This document shows, in pieces, positions 9,004-17,534 of a stretch of 64,000 nucleotides of DNA (position 1 is the stretch's first letter; every line of letters starts with the position of its first letter). Location: positions 186,001-250,000 of the forward strand of contig NZ_PYOC01000002.1 in the NCBI RefSeq assembly GCF_003026215.1, read 5' to 3'. The translations under genes and the position numbers were made by a program. A model generated the notes under the pieces. The model made no database searches, was not told the origin of the DNA, and saw nothing but the letters and a program-made list of their open reading frames with translations. The DNA is from Photobacterium indicum. Lineage in GTDB: Bacteria > Pseudomonadota > Gammaproteobacteria > Enterobacterales > Vibrionaceae.

Positions 9004-9450
9004 TTACGCTAGCGCAGAACGTTTTTCATCAATTTTAATGCCCAACCACATACCCGCCAGCATAAAAGCAATAAATAACAACATCGAACTATTCAACGCA
9101 GAAAGCGATGTAAAGGCAGGTCCTGGACAAATGCCTGCAATACCCCACCCTAAACCAAATAATGCCGCACCACTGATTAAACGCTTATCAACCGTATTAT
9201 TTGAACTGATTTGAAACTCACGGCTACACACAGGCTTTTCACGCTTTTTAATCACTAACAAGTAAATTGGCGTAAACACTAACAATGCCCCACCCATCAC
9301 GAATGCTAAGCTAGGATCCCAATCGCCCGCAATATCAAGAAAGCCAATGACTTTAGTGGGATCAACCATTCCAGACATCATCATGCCTAATCCAAACAGC
9401 AGCCCCGCTATAAGTGCAATCACCTTAGATAATAGATTCATATTCATCAT
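9004..9450 (-). CDS. YeeE/YedE family (DUF6691-type) half-transporter, second subunit
   Basis: A polytopic membrane protein of about 148 residues. It begins NLLSKVIALIAGLLFGLGMMMSGM and contains GWGIAGICPGPAF near the C-terminal third, the conserved cysteine loop of YeeE/YedE sulfur-compound channels. Full-size YeeE carries two such halves; here they are split across two adjacent genes, as in PmpA/PmpB-type pairs. The start is ambiguous among clustered ATGs at 9450, 9447 and 9441; 9450 is only 4 bases after the stop of the upstream gene. Role inferred: uptake of thiosulfate or a related sulfur species, matched by the divergent sulfur-redox enzyme. Confidence 0.85.
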   Translation of the reverse strand: MMNMNLLSKVIALIAGLLFGLGMMMSGMVDPTKVIGFLDIAGDWDPSLAFVMGGALLVFTPIYLLVIKKREKPVCSREFQISSNNTVDKRLISGAALFGLGWGIAGICPGPAFTSLSALNSSMLLFIAFMLAGMWLGIKIDEKRSALA

Positions 9451-9454
9451 GCTC

Positions 9455-9874
9455 TTATAAAAGATGTAAACGGACAAATACCGTCACAAACGCAACGGCC
9501 ATAAAGACACAAGTCGCAACAATCGAACGTTTAGATAAACGCCCCATTCCACAAATCCCATGCCCACTTGTACAACCGTTACCAAGCTTCGTGCCAATAC
9601 CGACAAGTAACCCAGCCAACGCAACCCAAAATACTGATGTGACAGGTAGCGATTCCGGTACGTTAAAGCCAAGTAAAGGTGCCAGTGCCCCACTCATCAC
9701 CATGCCTAGAACAAAAAGAAGCCGCCACGACACTTCACCTTTAACGGGTTTAAGTAACCCAGAAACAATGCCACTTATGCCTGCGATTCTTCCATTCATT
9801 ATTAATAACAACGCTGCGGCTAGCCCAAGTAACATACCGCCACGTAATGCATCCCATGGGATTTCAAATGTCAT
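9455..9874 (-). CDS. YeeE/YedE family half-transporter, first subunit
   Basis: The 139-residue membrane protein is the first half of a split YeeE/YedE pair. The signature GTKLGNGCTSGHGICGMGRLSKRS lies near residue 95-118 and contains the conserved Cys residues thought to bind or relay the thiosulfate sulfur in YeeE. An AGGAAAG ribosome site precedes ATG. It is divergent from the CoA-disulfide reductase gene and shares its regulatory region with the TTAG-N6-CTAA sites. Confidence 0.87.
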   Translation of the reverse strand: MTFEIPWDALRGGMLLGLAAALLLIMNGRIAGISGIVSGLLKPVKGEVSWRLLFVLGMVMSGALAPLLGFNVPESLPVTSVFWVALAGLLVGIGTKLGNGCTSGHGICGMGRLSKRSIVATCVFMAVAFVTVFVRLHLL

Positions 9875-9910
9875 ATGTTTTCTTTCCTAATCAAACATAG
9901 ATTTCGTTAA

Positions 9911-9993
9911 TTAGAGATTACTAAATTATAAAAATTAGTCAATAGTAATTTAGCCTTAACTAATAAAGCATATATTTTATTAGCTTTTACTAA
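9911..9993. promoter_or_regulatory. Array of TTAG-N6-CTAA inverted repeats (candidate operators)
   Basis: Three perfect TTAG-N6-CTAA inverted repeats occur at 9911-9924, 9950-9963 and 9980-9993, and one near copy (TTAG-N6-GTAA) at 9935-9948. All lie between the divergent YeeE/YedE pair and the CoA-disulfide reductase gene. The number and regularity suggest a dimeric repressor controlling both directions, for example an ArsR-family sulfide/persulfide sensor of the BigR/SqrR kind. That assignment is inference; no such regulator gene is in the window. Confidence 0.65.
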
Positions 9994-10033
9994 TTGATTG
10001 TTTATAGTATCTTACAATACCGATGGAATAGCT

Positions 10034-10058
10034 TATACCCAAGCTACCTCAAGATGCA
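10034..10058 (+). repeat. Dispersed TATACCCAAG repeat copy
   Basis: The block starting TATACCCAAGCTACCTCAAG, with GATGC following, recurs as a close variant at 20746-20778 and as a shorter copy at 20233-20249. Here it lies immediately before the ribosome site of the CoA-disulfide reductase gene, so it would be in the transcript leader. Confidence 0.6.
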
Positions 10059-10075
10059 TTGAAAGGAAGTAATAG

Positions 10076-11779
10076 ATGACTAAAATTCTTATCGTCGGAG
10101 GCGTTGCAGGTGGTGCTTCAGCAGCAGCTAGAGCACGTCGTTTGAGTGAAGATGCCGAAATCATCATGTTCGAACGAGGCGAGTTCGTATCGTTTGCTAA
10201 CTGTGGTTTACCGTATCATATTGGCGGCGACATTCAGGACCGCAGCAAACTATTACTACAGACACCTGAAAGTTTCTTGGCGCGTTTTAATGTTGATGTT
10301 CGCGTGATGAACGAAGTCGTGAACATTAACCGTAATGAAAAAACAGTGACCGTTAAAAACCTATTAGACGGAAACGAATACACTGAACGTTACGATTTTT
10401 TATTGCTAAGCCCTGGTGCTGGCCCTATCGTTCCACCTATTCCTGGCGTGAAAAATCCGTTAACGCATTCTCTGCGTAATATTCCTGATATGGATCGCAT
10501 CCTTCAGACGATTGAAACCAACAATGTCGAACACGCAACAGTTGTAGGTGGTGGGTTCATCGGTCTTGAAATGATGGAAGCGTTCCACCAACGTGGCATT
10601 AAAACCACATTGCTAGAACTTGCCGACCAAGTAATGACGCCTGTTGATAAAGAAATGGCTGGCTTTGCGCATGCCGAAATTCGCGATCACGGCATTGATC
10701 TGCGCCTTGGTATTGCCCTATCTGGCGTTGAATATATACCAGAGACGCACATTGCCAGTTTTGAGTCTGGTGAAAGCACCGAGCATCAACACATTAATGG
10801 GCATTTGAACCTATCACTCAGCAACAGTGAATCACTAAAAACTGATCTTCTTATTATGGCGATTGGTGTTCGCCCTGAAACGACACTGGCTTCAGAAGCT
10901 GGGCTTAAAATTGGCGAGTTAGGTGGCATTTGGACAACGCCAAATATGCAGACCAGCGATCCAGCAATCTATGCTGTAGGCGATGCAATAGAAGAAACTG
11001 ATTTCGTTACAGGTAACCAAACACTAGTACCTCTTGCGGGCCCAGCAAATCGACAAGGTCGCATGGCGGCAGACAATATGCTTGGTCGAAATGAGAACTA
11101 CCAAGGCACACAAGGCACAGCGATTTGTAAGATTTTCGATTTAGCTATCGCAGCTACAGGCAAGAACGAGAAGCAGCTTAAACGTGATGGCGTTGATTAT
11201 GAAAAAGTCTACGTACACACCGCGAGCCACGCCAGCTATTACCCTGGAGCAGAAATTGTTTCGTTCAAGATGTTGTTTGACCCTAAATCAGGCAAGATTT
11301 TCGGTGCGCAAGCAGCAGGTAAAGATGGTGTCGATAAACGTATTGATATCATGGCCGTTGCGCAGCGTGCAGGTATGACGGTTGAACAACTTCAACACTT
11401 AGAGCTGACTTATGCGCCCCCTTATGGCAGCGCAAAAGATGTTATCAACCAAGCTGCCTTTGTTGCCAATAACATCATCAAGGGAGACGCAACACCCATC
11501 CACTTTGATGAGATAGATAACCTAACGGATGACCAAGTATTGCTTGATGTGCGTAATTCTGGGGAATTAGAGAACGGTGGCTACATTGAAGGCACGCTCA
11601 ATATTCCTGTCGATGAACTTCGCCAGCGCATGCACGAACTACCAAAAGATAAAGAAATCGTTATTTACTGTCAGGTTGGGTTACGCGGTAACGTTGCTTA
11701 TCGTCAACTGGTCAACAATGGCTTTAAAGCACGAAACCTTATCGGCGGGTACCGCACTTATAAATTTGCGAAAATGTAA
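10076..11779 (+). CDS. cdr: CoA-disulfide reductase with C-terminal rhodanese domain
   Basis: A 567-residue flavoprotein of the CoADR-rhodanese type, which uses NAD(P)H and an active-site cysteine to reduce CoA disulfide, CoA persulfide or polysulfide. The N-terminal FAD motif GGVAGGASAAARARRLSE is followed by the redox cysteine in FVSFANCGLPYHIGG (Cys43 by count). The NADH motif VVGGGFIGLEMMEAF is near 160. A rhodanese domain occupies roughly 470-567 with the persulfide loop YCQVGLRGN. GAAAGGAAG precedes the start. With the divergent YeeE/YedE genes this forms a reactive-sulfur handling locus. Confidence 0.92.
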   Translation: MTKILIVGGVAGGASAAARARRLSEDAEIIMFERGEFVSFANCGLPYHIGGDIQDRSKLLLQTPESFLARFNVDVRVMNEVVNINRNEKTVTVKNLLDGNEYTERYDFLLLSPGAGPIVPPIPGVKNPLTHSLRNIPDMDRILQTIETNNVEHATVVGGGFIGLEMMEAFHQRGIKTTLLELADQVMTPVDKEMAGFAHAEIRDHGIDLRLGIALSGVEYIPETHIASFESGESTEHQHINGHLNLSLSNSESLKTDLLIMAIGVRPETTLASEAGLKIGELGGIWTTPNMQTSDPAIYAVGDAIEETDFVTGNQTLVPLAGPANRQGRMAADNMLGRNENYQGTQGTAICKIFDLAIAATGKNEKQLKRDGVDYEKVYVHTASHASYYPGAEIVSFKMLFDPKSGKIFGAQAAGKDGVDKRIDIMAVAQRAGMTVEQLQHLELTYAPPYGSAKDVINQAAFVANNIIKGDATPIHFDEIDNLTDDQVLLDVRNSGELENGGYIEGTLNIPVDELRQRMHELPKDKEIVIYCQVGLRGNVAYRQLVNNGFKARNLIGGYRTYKFAKM

Positions 11780-11796
11780 TCAACCTCAAAATCCTA

Positions 11797-11827
11797 GCCA
11801 GAAAGATTCCGTTCTGGCTTTTTTTAT
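11797..11827 (+). terminator. Intrinsic terminator of the CoA-disulfide reductase gene
   Basis: GCCAGAA pairs with TTCTGGC across an 8-base loop, followed by a run of seven or more T. It lies 18 bases past the stop codon. Confidence 0.9.
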
Positions 11828-11922
11828 TTCAAACACTTAAATATGATTTGAACCACGATTCCTAATACAAGTTAATTGCGTACGATTGGATTTTTCATTA
11901 AATAACATGCAATATTGGGCAG

Positions 11923-12315
11923 ATGACAGATAAAACTATAACGACTCACCTACCATCATTAATTCATCGAATCGGCTCAGACAACACAAAGAAGGCAAAG
12001 CTCGTTGCCCTTGAGTGTGGTTGTGAAATCAAGCGAATTCGACGTTCTAGAAATTGGCAAGTAGCTGGCAATGAACATTCATTTAAAAAACTGTCTGAAA
12101 GGCTGCGACTCTCTGAGCCTGAAGCCATGCAATTTCTAATACGAAAAATTGACGAAAGACTCACTACATACAACGACAAGCTAGAACGAATAGAAGATAA
12201 ATTAAAAAGACTCGTTATACAGAATTCAAATATCACGCTTGCTGAGCTAATGCAGATAACTAACTGCTCTATCACAGAAGCTAGGTTTGCTCGATTCGAC
12301 GCTGATTCGTTTTAA
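11923..12315 (+). CDS. Conserved 'ribosome recycling factor family' small protein of vibrios
   Basis: The 130-residue protein begins TITTHLPSLIHRIGSDN and ends with a helix-turn-helix-like segment NITLAELMQITNCSITEARFARF. A highly basic segment (CEIKRIRRSRNW) lies near residue 38-50. This matches, from memory, a conserved family in Vibrio and Photobacterium genomes that is labelled ribosome recycling factor family. That label is not supported by any visible similarity to true Frr. The real function is unknown; the basic patch and terminal helices would fit nucleic acid binding. Confidence 0.7.
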   Translation: MTDKTITTHLPSLIHRIGSDNTKKAKLVALECGCEIKRIRRSRNWQVAGNEHSFKKLSERLRLSEPEAMQFLIRKIDERLTTYNDKLERIEDKLKRLVIQNSNITLAELMQITNCSITEARFARFDADSF

Positions 12316-12359
12316 TGGCGGCAATTGAGATAACATCACCATTCGTCTATCTTGATTGA

Positions 12360-12660
12360 TTACTGGATAGCTAAATAGCAGCATGCCCAAGCGTACATTG
12401 GCATCGGGTTTGTCTGACCATTTTCAGTCAATTGATAAAACTGCCCTTGATCACCTAACTTGGCACCATTACGAGTACCAGCAACAAAATGCCCACTCGG
12501 TGCCGCTCTACCGTCATTAAAACGCATACGCGGATACTCAGAAATAAGGGGAGCAACAAGTTCACGGTTACTTTCCCAGCTCTCTAAACGGTATATTCCT
12601 GACTTAGCTGCCAGTATAAAACCTTCATCACGCCACATAGCGAAACAGCCTAAAGGATCA
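12360..12660 (-). pseudogene. SMP-30/gluconolactonase-like gene fragment
   Basis: An internal fragment of the SMP-30/Gluconolactonase/LRE-like family is visible. The reading starts abruptly at a stop next to the IS remnant, reads PRWDDPLGCFAMWRDEGF, and includes the family motif MRFNDGRAAPSGHFVAGTRN. It then ends early at Ala-Ile-Gln-stop. Family members are near 290 residues with a six-bladed propeller; only about 100 are present, so the gene has lost both ends and cannot make an active lactonase. Confidence 0.7.
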
Positions 12661-12723
12661 TCCCAGCGAGGGCATCCTTTCGCTTAAGGGAATTTTTCAT
12701 CTCGGTGTATCGCCAGACTCTAC

Positions 12724-12869
12724 ACCAAACGTATGTAAATTGAAGAAACGTTTCGTGACTTAAAAAGTCCGCAATACGGTTTGGCTTACGCCAAAGCTAC
12801 CCCCATTCTTCTAAACAATTCGATATTCTACTGCTTATAGGTCTACTTACATTTATGGTCGATTGGTGG
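12724..12869 (+). mobile_element. IS4-family (IS10-like) transposase remnant
   Basis: The translation shows KRM-stop-IEETFRDLKSPQYG and, after a single-base deletion, LRQSYPHSSKQFDILLLIGL. This is the region round the catalytic Glu (IEETFRDLKS) of IS4/IS10-type transposases. A CAA-to-TAA stop and a frameshift break it, and neither terminus of the element was found. It abuts the SMP-30 fragment and probably caused its truncation. Confidence 0.8.
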
Positions 12870-13289
12870 TTTGCGGTTATTACAGAGCACAATTGGCGGT
12901 GCCGTCATTTTTTTGACAGGTGAGATAAAGGCCGAAACATTTCATTTCGTTATATTCTGAAAAGAGATTGTCGACAGTTGAAATATCACACAACAAATCA
13001 AAAATACGCTGGATGAAGTGTACTCTTATTCTAATGTCGATGAATAATTATCATCCATGACGATATAAAACTCACCAGCATTTAAATCAACACTGAGATT
13101 TATTCAATTTTCATTCATACAAAAAGCCATTAAATACAGCACAGGCATTAGAATTCAGCTTCTTTTTCATATTATACCGCGTACAAAATCGATCGAATTT
13201 AATAAAAAGAGACATTTAACATATTTTAATTATTGATTGATGAGTTTTATTATATAGAATAACGTCACTTTCATTTCGTGAGCTATCTA
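12870..13289. other. Non-coding, A+T-rich stretch before the lipoprotein cluster
   Basis: No supported gene is seen between the IS4 remnant and the first lipoprotein gene. The right end (about 13195-13265) is strongly A+T rich and probably holds the promoter of the lipoprotein cluster, but no clear -35/-10 pair can be fixed by eye. Confidence 0.5.
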
Positions 13290-14279
13290 ATGAAACTCAT
13301 CTCAATCACACTCTGTATTAAAATAACATTGATCAGCATCACAATATTTATTACTGGCTGTGCAAGCACTACTCCTCCAGAATGGTATACCTCACCAAAA
13401 CCGGATACAAATAAGTATATTTATGCAGCAGCTCAGGGGAGAAGTTTAAGTCACGCCAAAAAAATGGCGATCAATAATGTCAATGAAAAGCTATGGACAC
13501 AGGTAGATTCTTCTTTCTATATGAGAGATGTAGCCAAAGAAAACAATGGGCAGAGTACATCAAACAACCTAATTGATAATAAAATCAATACTAAAACTGC
13601 AAAGTTAACACTAAACGGTGTTGAGTTCTTGAATACAGAAGAGAACGAGTTAGGTTTTTTTGTTGAAGTTCGAGTAAAAAAAGAGCTTGTAAGAAAACAG
13701 CTCATTTTAGAACTAAACCAGCTGAATAATAATGCACAATCTCAATTAGATTCATTAAAAAATTCAGATTCATTATTATGGTGGTTAAAGAATCAAAATG
13801 CTTTTCAATTAAAAAAAGATGCACTCATTAGAATTGCAATGTTATCTGTAGTATCTCCACAAGATAAGTTTAATACCCTTTTACTGGATGAATCACTAGT
13901 ATCATTAAGTAGTGTAAATAGTTCACTTCTTATTCAAATCAAAACAAATAAAAGAAATAAAAAATCAGCTTCATTATTAAGTGATAAATTTTCACTAGAG
14001 AACATATCTACCACCAATACCTATAACAAATACACTACACATACGTTAACTCTAATAAGCGAGCCGCGTAAAAACATTATAGGTGATGCTTATGTATCAA
14101 CACTAGTCACTGAGCTTAAACTTATAAATAAAAAAGGTAAGACGATCGCAAGTAATGAGATCATCTCCTCAGGAAACTCAGTCACTAGCTACAAAATGGC
14201 GAATGAAGGTGCTAGCCGTCATTTTGCACAACAAATTGATGACCATGGTCTATGGACGTCACTCGGAATTACTCAATAA
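13290..14279 (+). CDS. LPP20-like lipoprotein, first gene of the envelope cluster
   Basis: The start at 13290 follows GTGAG; an in-frame GTG at 13278 is less likely. The 329-residue product has a lipoprotein signal ending ITIFITGC and then an LPP20-type opening: PPEWYTSPKPD, a YIYAAAQGRSLSHAKKMAINN helix. This is the pattern of small outer-membrane lipoproteins and of the N-terminal domain of the Vibrio flagellar protein FlgT. The rest (about residues 110-329) is low in Cys, rich in Lys, Asn and Ser and not recognised. Codon use is more A+T rich than the neighbouring metabolic genes, which hints at acquisition by transfer. Confidence 0.65.
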   Translation: MKLISITLCIKITLISITIFITGCASTTPPEWYTSPKPDTNKYIYAAAQGRSLSHAKKMAINNVNEKLWTQVDSSFYMRDVAKENNGQSTSNNLIDNKINTKTAKLTLNGVEFLNTEENELGFFVEVRVKKELVRKQLILELNQLNNNAQSQLDSLKNSDSLLWWLKNQNAFQLKKDALIRIAMLSVVSPQDKFNTLLLDESLVSLSSVNSSLLIQIKTNKRNKKSASLLSDKFSLENISTTNTYNKYTTHTLTLISEPRKNIIGDAYVSTLVTELKLINKKGKTIASNEIISSGNSVTSYKMANEGASRHFAQQIDDHGLWTSLGITQ

Positions 14280-14304
14280 TAAAAACGCATTGGAGCAAAT
14301 TTTA

Positions 14305-15303
14305 ATGTTCAAAAAAACACTGTTGGCTACTATTTTACTGACGACTTTATCAGGCTGTGTAACTACTGGACCAGAGCGCGTATGTACCCCTGACACTAAA
14401 GTTGCTATAGAAACTGCAGACGTAAAAACACCTTCAACAGAAAACTTAAAAGTGATTGTTTTACCTGTAGATGCAGAGTTTAAAGACAGTTCAAATACAA
14501 AAGTGAAATCAGTTCTTCGCAACGATTTAGAAGCCCAAATAGCTCACTCTGGTGCAAATTTGGTTGATCGTAAACTGGCTAATAAATTAAAAAATGAAAT
14601 AAAATTAGCAGAACAAAGTGGTCGCTATAACAGTAAAGGTGTGCCTATAGCTGATTATGCAATCCTAACTGAAATCATCTCTACTGATTTGAGTAAGTCA
14701 TATAAAGAAGCTTATACCTATGAAAATAAAGATGGTGAAACTAAAAGGGTTCCCGCTAAATGTAGCTATAAAGTGGATATTAAAGCCATTGCAAAAGTAG
14801 TTTCTCTTCCAAGCATGGAACTAGTCAAACGCATTGAGTTGACTGGTGATGAATCAATTACAACGGAAACTCGCAGTTCAAAATGTCCTATCTCTAGCGC
14901 TCAATACACAGGTTTAGCAAGTAAGGCCGCAGCAGAGTCAGTCAGTTATACTCATGATCTAAAGAAAATGCTTGCGCCAAGTGCGTCAATTCTAGAACTT
15001 CGTCAATGTACAGAAGGCAGCATGGTTAAAATTGCCATGGGTACAAACAAAAAAGTAACACCAGGCATAGACGTTGCTTTTTCCAAATCAATGAAGAATG
15101 ACGACGGTGAAGTTGAAACATTTGCACTTGGTGAAGGTACCGTTGTTAGCATCCCTGAGCACGGTATTAAAGCCAAGTATTCTTGGGTTTCCGTTGATAA
15201 AGAATTAGCAAAAAAAGTGCAAAAAGGAAATATTGCTAAAATTATCCCAGAAGAATGCAGCTTTATAGACATAGAATGTCAAGCAAAAGAATGGATGAAA
15301 TAA
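14305..15303 (+). CDS. CsgG/LpoB-like lipoprotein
   Basis: The start at 14305 is preferred (TTGGAG before ATG) because it gives a lipoprotein signal, MFKKTLLATILLTTLSGC; a longer reading from 14155 lies inside the previous gene. The 332-residue product has a region near residues 40-150 resembling the CsgG/LpoB fold: KVIVLPVDAEFKDSS, LRNDLEAQIAHSGANLVDRKLANKL, IADYAILTEI. The C-terminal part (about 245-332, MVKIAMGTNKKVTPGIDVAF onward) looks like the basic C-terminal domain of FlgT-type proteins. The role is inferred as an outer-membrane assembly partner. The next gene starts directly after its stop. Confidence 0.65.
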   Translation: MFKKTLLATILLTTLSGCVTTGPERVCTPDTKVAIETADVKTPSTENLKVIVLPVDAEFKDSSNTKVKSVLRNDLEAQIAHSGANLVDRKLANKLKNEIKLAEQSGRYNSKGVPIADYAILTEIISTDLSKSYKEAYTYENKDGETKRVPAKCSYKVDIKAIAKVVSLPSMELVKRIELTGDESITTETRSSKCPISSAQYTGLASKAAAESVSYTHDLKKMLAPSASILELRQCTEGSMVKIAMGTNKKVTPGIDVAFSKSMKNDDGEVETFALGEGTVVSIPEHGIKAKYSWVSVDKELAKKVQKGNIAKIIPEECSFIDIECQAKEWMK

Positions 15304-15903
15304 ATGAAAAAACTACTTCTTGCTACAACAATAACAGTAGCACTGGCAGGCTGCTCAAGTACACAAACTGTTGAACAAACTCAAACATTTGCAAACTGTA
15401 CTTTTCCTGATGCACCGGCGGTTGAAGCGCCAGCATGGATTTGTGATGTTATGCCAAAAGATCTGGCTGCTGGTGCTACAGGGCATGCTAAGAAAAGCGT
15501 TGCTGGTATGAGCGTGATGCGTAAAGTTGCAATAAACAATGCACGTGTTGATTTAGCATCTCAATTCCAAGTAGACATTAACAATATGTTCAAGCAAGCA
15601 ATTGAAGCCACGACAGAAACAACGACGGCTTTAGGTGCTAATGAGCGCGTTCAGGAAACGTTCGAAAGCATCACTAAAAATGTGACAACAAGAGCGCTAA
15701 CAAACAGCCATTTGATCGTCAGCCAAGCAAGCCCTTCTGGTGGTTTGTATGTTTTAGTTGGAATGGATCAAGCTGCTTATGATATGAATGTAAACAAAGT
15801 AGTAGATGAAGTGAAAAATGAAGATTCTGCTCTTTGGGACAAATTCAATAACGAGAAAGCTGCTAAAGAACTTGCACAAGCATTAGAGTCATTAAAACGG
15901 TAA
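15304..15903 (+). CDS. LPP20 family lipoprotein
   Basis: The 199-residue lipoprotein (MKKLLLATTITVALAGC signal) begins on the base after the previous stop, so translation is probably coupled. After the mature Cys the protein has APAWICDVMPKDLAAGATGHAKKSVAGM, a helical segment AINNARVDLASQFQ, and a C-terminal TNSHLIVSQASPSGGLYVLVGMDQ, all typical of LPP20. It is the third lipoprotein of this cluster and is followed by a strong terminator. Function in this family is unknown beyond envelope location. Confidence 0.78.
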   Translation: MKKLLLATTITVALAGCSSTQTVEQTQTFANCTFPDAPAVEAPAWICDVMPKDLAAGATGHAKKSVAGMSVMRKVAINNARVDLASQFQVDINNMFKQAIEATTETTTALGANERVQETFESITKNVTTRALTNSHLIVSQASPSGGLYVLVGMDQAAYDMNVNKVVDEVKNEDSALWDKFNNEKAAKELAQALESLKR

Positions 15904-15932
15904 TAGCCCAATTTAATGCCTATCTCAATTTA

Positions 15933-15958
15933 AAGGCTACCTCAAGGTAGCCTTTTTA
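15933..15958 (+). terminator. Strong terminator inside the envelope cluster
   Basis: AAGGCTACC pairs with GGTAGCCTT across a TCAA tetraloop and is followed by TTTT. It separates the three lipoprotein genes from the transglycosylase gene, so the cluster is probably two transcripts or shows partial read-through. Confidence 0.85.
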
Positions 15959-15996
15959 TCTTGTATTCTCGATACCTAAAAATCAGGATGATGTTT

Positions 15997-17508
15997 ATGT
16001 TTAATTCGATAGTCAAAAGTACCCTTGCCGTTGCTATTGCATCTGCACTCTCTTTCAATATAGCCATTGCCGACGATAAGTTTGCAGAGCTTGATCAAGC
16101 CGTCACAAAACAAAAGCAATCTCATGTTGATAAAGTTGTTGAATTTCATTCTTATATTAATGCGTATTTAGATGAATATGAAAGCTGGAGAGATCAATAT
16201 ACAAAAGATCTAGACGCTCAGCGTGCTAAATTAATTGCATCATGGGGTGAAGGTGAAGTTTCAGGTAAAACAAAAACAGTCGATTACTCTGAAGATGGTC
16301 AAGTAAAAACAGTGGTTGACTATGATACAAATACAATGTCAGTCTCTTTACTTGTAGATGTAAACTATAACCCTAGAGACATGAAACAACTCGCTAAAAA
16401 AGTACCGTCATCAATTGATGGTCAAAAATTTGAGCTTGAAAAACTTGAATTTGAAGAAGAGTTAAACCTATATTCACCGGAAAAAGAAAAGAAAGAAACT
16501 CAATTCATTATTACTCAAACACAGCAACAAATGAATGAGTTAGACATTCAAGCTGAGCGATTAATTCGTTCAGATACTGGTGTTCCAGATTCTTATATTT
16601 ATGAGCGCGCTTATAAGAAAAACATGGCGCTAATCATGCAGTCAAAAAAGCGTATTGATGTTCAATCTAAAATTTATAAAGAAATGAGAGCAAAATACGG
16701 CATTCCAGAAGAAGTGATTATAGCTAAAGAGAGCTCTCCCATCGAAAGTACCCCAGTAAACACCGTACCGATAAAAGTAGAAAAAAAGAAAACTGGCACT
16801 CTAATAAGTGCGCCAACACAAAAAGACGATCCAAAAGTACAACCTCAGAAAAAAACAGAAACGGCAACAGCACCTGTGATTGCAAAAAAAGCACCTGCGG
16901 TCGTATCTACGCCTAAAGTAACGACACCCAAAAAAGTGGTTAAGTATAACGTTAAATTACCTGCAAACAGCTTGAAGATACGAGCCACTCAATACCAGCC
17001 TCTTGCAGAAAAAGAAAGCCAGACTTGGAAAATTGATGCTGCACTCGTGATGGCTATAATGCACAGTGAATCGGCGTTTCGGCCTGATGCTAAATCACAT
17101 GTACCTGCATTTGGTTTAATGCAAGTGGTGCCTTCAAGTGCTGGCCACGACGTAAACAAACAAGTCAGAAACATTGATGCACCAATGAAAGCCGCTGACC
17201 TATATAAACCAGAAATTAATGTTGAAACTGGTACTGCTTATTTACACATCTTGCACGATAGGTACCTTAAGTCGATTAAAAGTAATGAGAGCCGTTTATA
17301 TTGTGTTATTGCTGCCTATAACACTGGTGCTGGTAATGTCGCCAGAGCATTCAATACGAATAAATCGACAAGCGTTGGTCGCGCTGCAAAGGTTATCAAT
17401 TTAATGTCTCCAGATGAAGTTTACGACCACTTGATTAAAAACCTTCCATACGACGAAACAAAAAATTACTTGAAAAAAGTAAACGGCCGTATCGCTTTAT
17501 ACCGTTGA
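15997..17508 (+). CDS. MltC-like membrane-bound or periplasmic lytic transglycosylase
   Basis: The start at 15997 (MFNSIVKSTLAVAIASAL) follows CAGGA; upstream Met codons would disturb the signal peptide. The signal is cleaved near FNIAIADD, with no lipobox, so unlike MltC it is not a lipoprotein. Residues about 25-200 resemble the DUF3393 domain of MltC (FHSYINAYLDEYESWRDQ, VSLLVDVNYNPRD). A Lys/Pro/Thr-rich linker (about 245-330) follows. The C-terminal SLT domain has the catalytic Glu in IMHSESAFRPDA, then FGLMQVVPSSAG and IAAYNTGAGNVARAF. It should cleave glycan strands to 1,6-anhydro ends. Confidence 0.85.
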   Translation: MFNSIVKSTLAVAIASALSFNIAIADDKFAELDQAVTKQKQSHVDKVVEFHSYINAYLDEYESWRDQYTKDLDAQRAKLIASWGEGEVSGKTKTVDYSEDGQVKTVVDYDTNTMSVSLLVDVNYNPRDMKQLAKKVPSSIDGQKFELEKLEFEEELNLYSPEKEKKETQFIITQTQQQMNELDIQAERLIRSDTGVPDSYIYERAYKKNMALIMQSKKRIDVQSKIYKEMRAKYGIPEEVIIAKESSPIESTPVNTVPIKVEKKKTGTLISAPTQKDDPKVQPQKKTETATAPVIAKKAPAVVSTPKVTTPKKVVKYNVKLPANSLKIRATQYQPLAEKESQTWKIDAALVMAIMHSESAFRPDAKSHVPAFGLMQVVPSSAGHDVNKQVRNIDAPMKAADLYKPEINVETGTAYLHILHDRYLKSIKSNESRLYCVIAAYNTGAGNVARAFNTNKSTSVGRAAKVINLMSPDEVYDHLIKNLPYDETKNYLKKVNGRIALYR

Positions 17509-17534
17509 TCACCACGACTTAATACGAGCTATTT

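Noticed and set aside
13000-13290. Possible CRISPR or phage attachment site in the A+T-rich gap
   Set aside because: No spaced direct repeats were found there or anywhere in the window.
14155-14304. 50-codon extension of the CsgG/LpoB-like gene
   Set aside because: It overlaps the 3' end of the previous lipoprotein gene and would bury the lipoprotein signal that starts at 14305.
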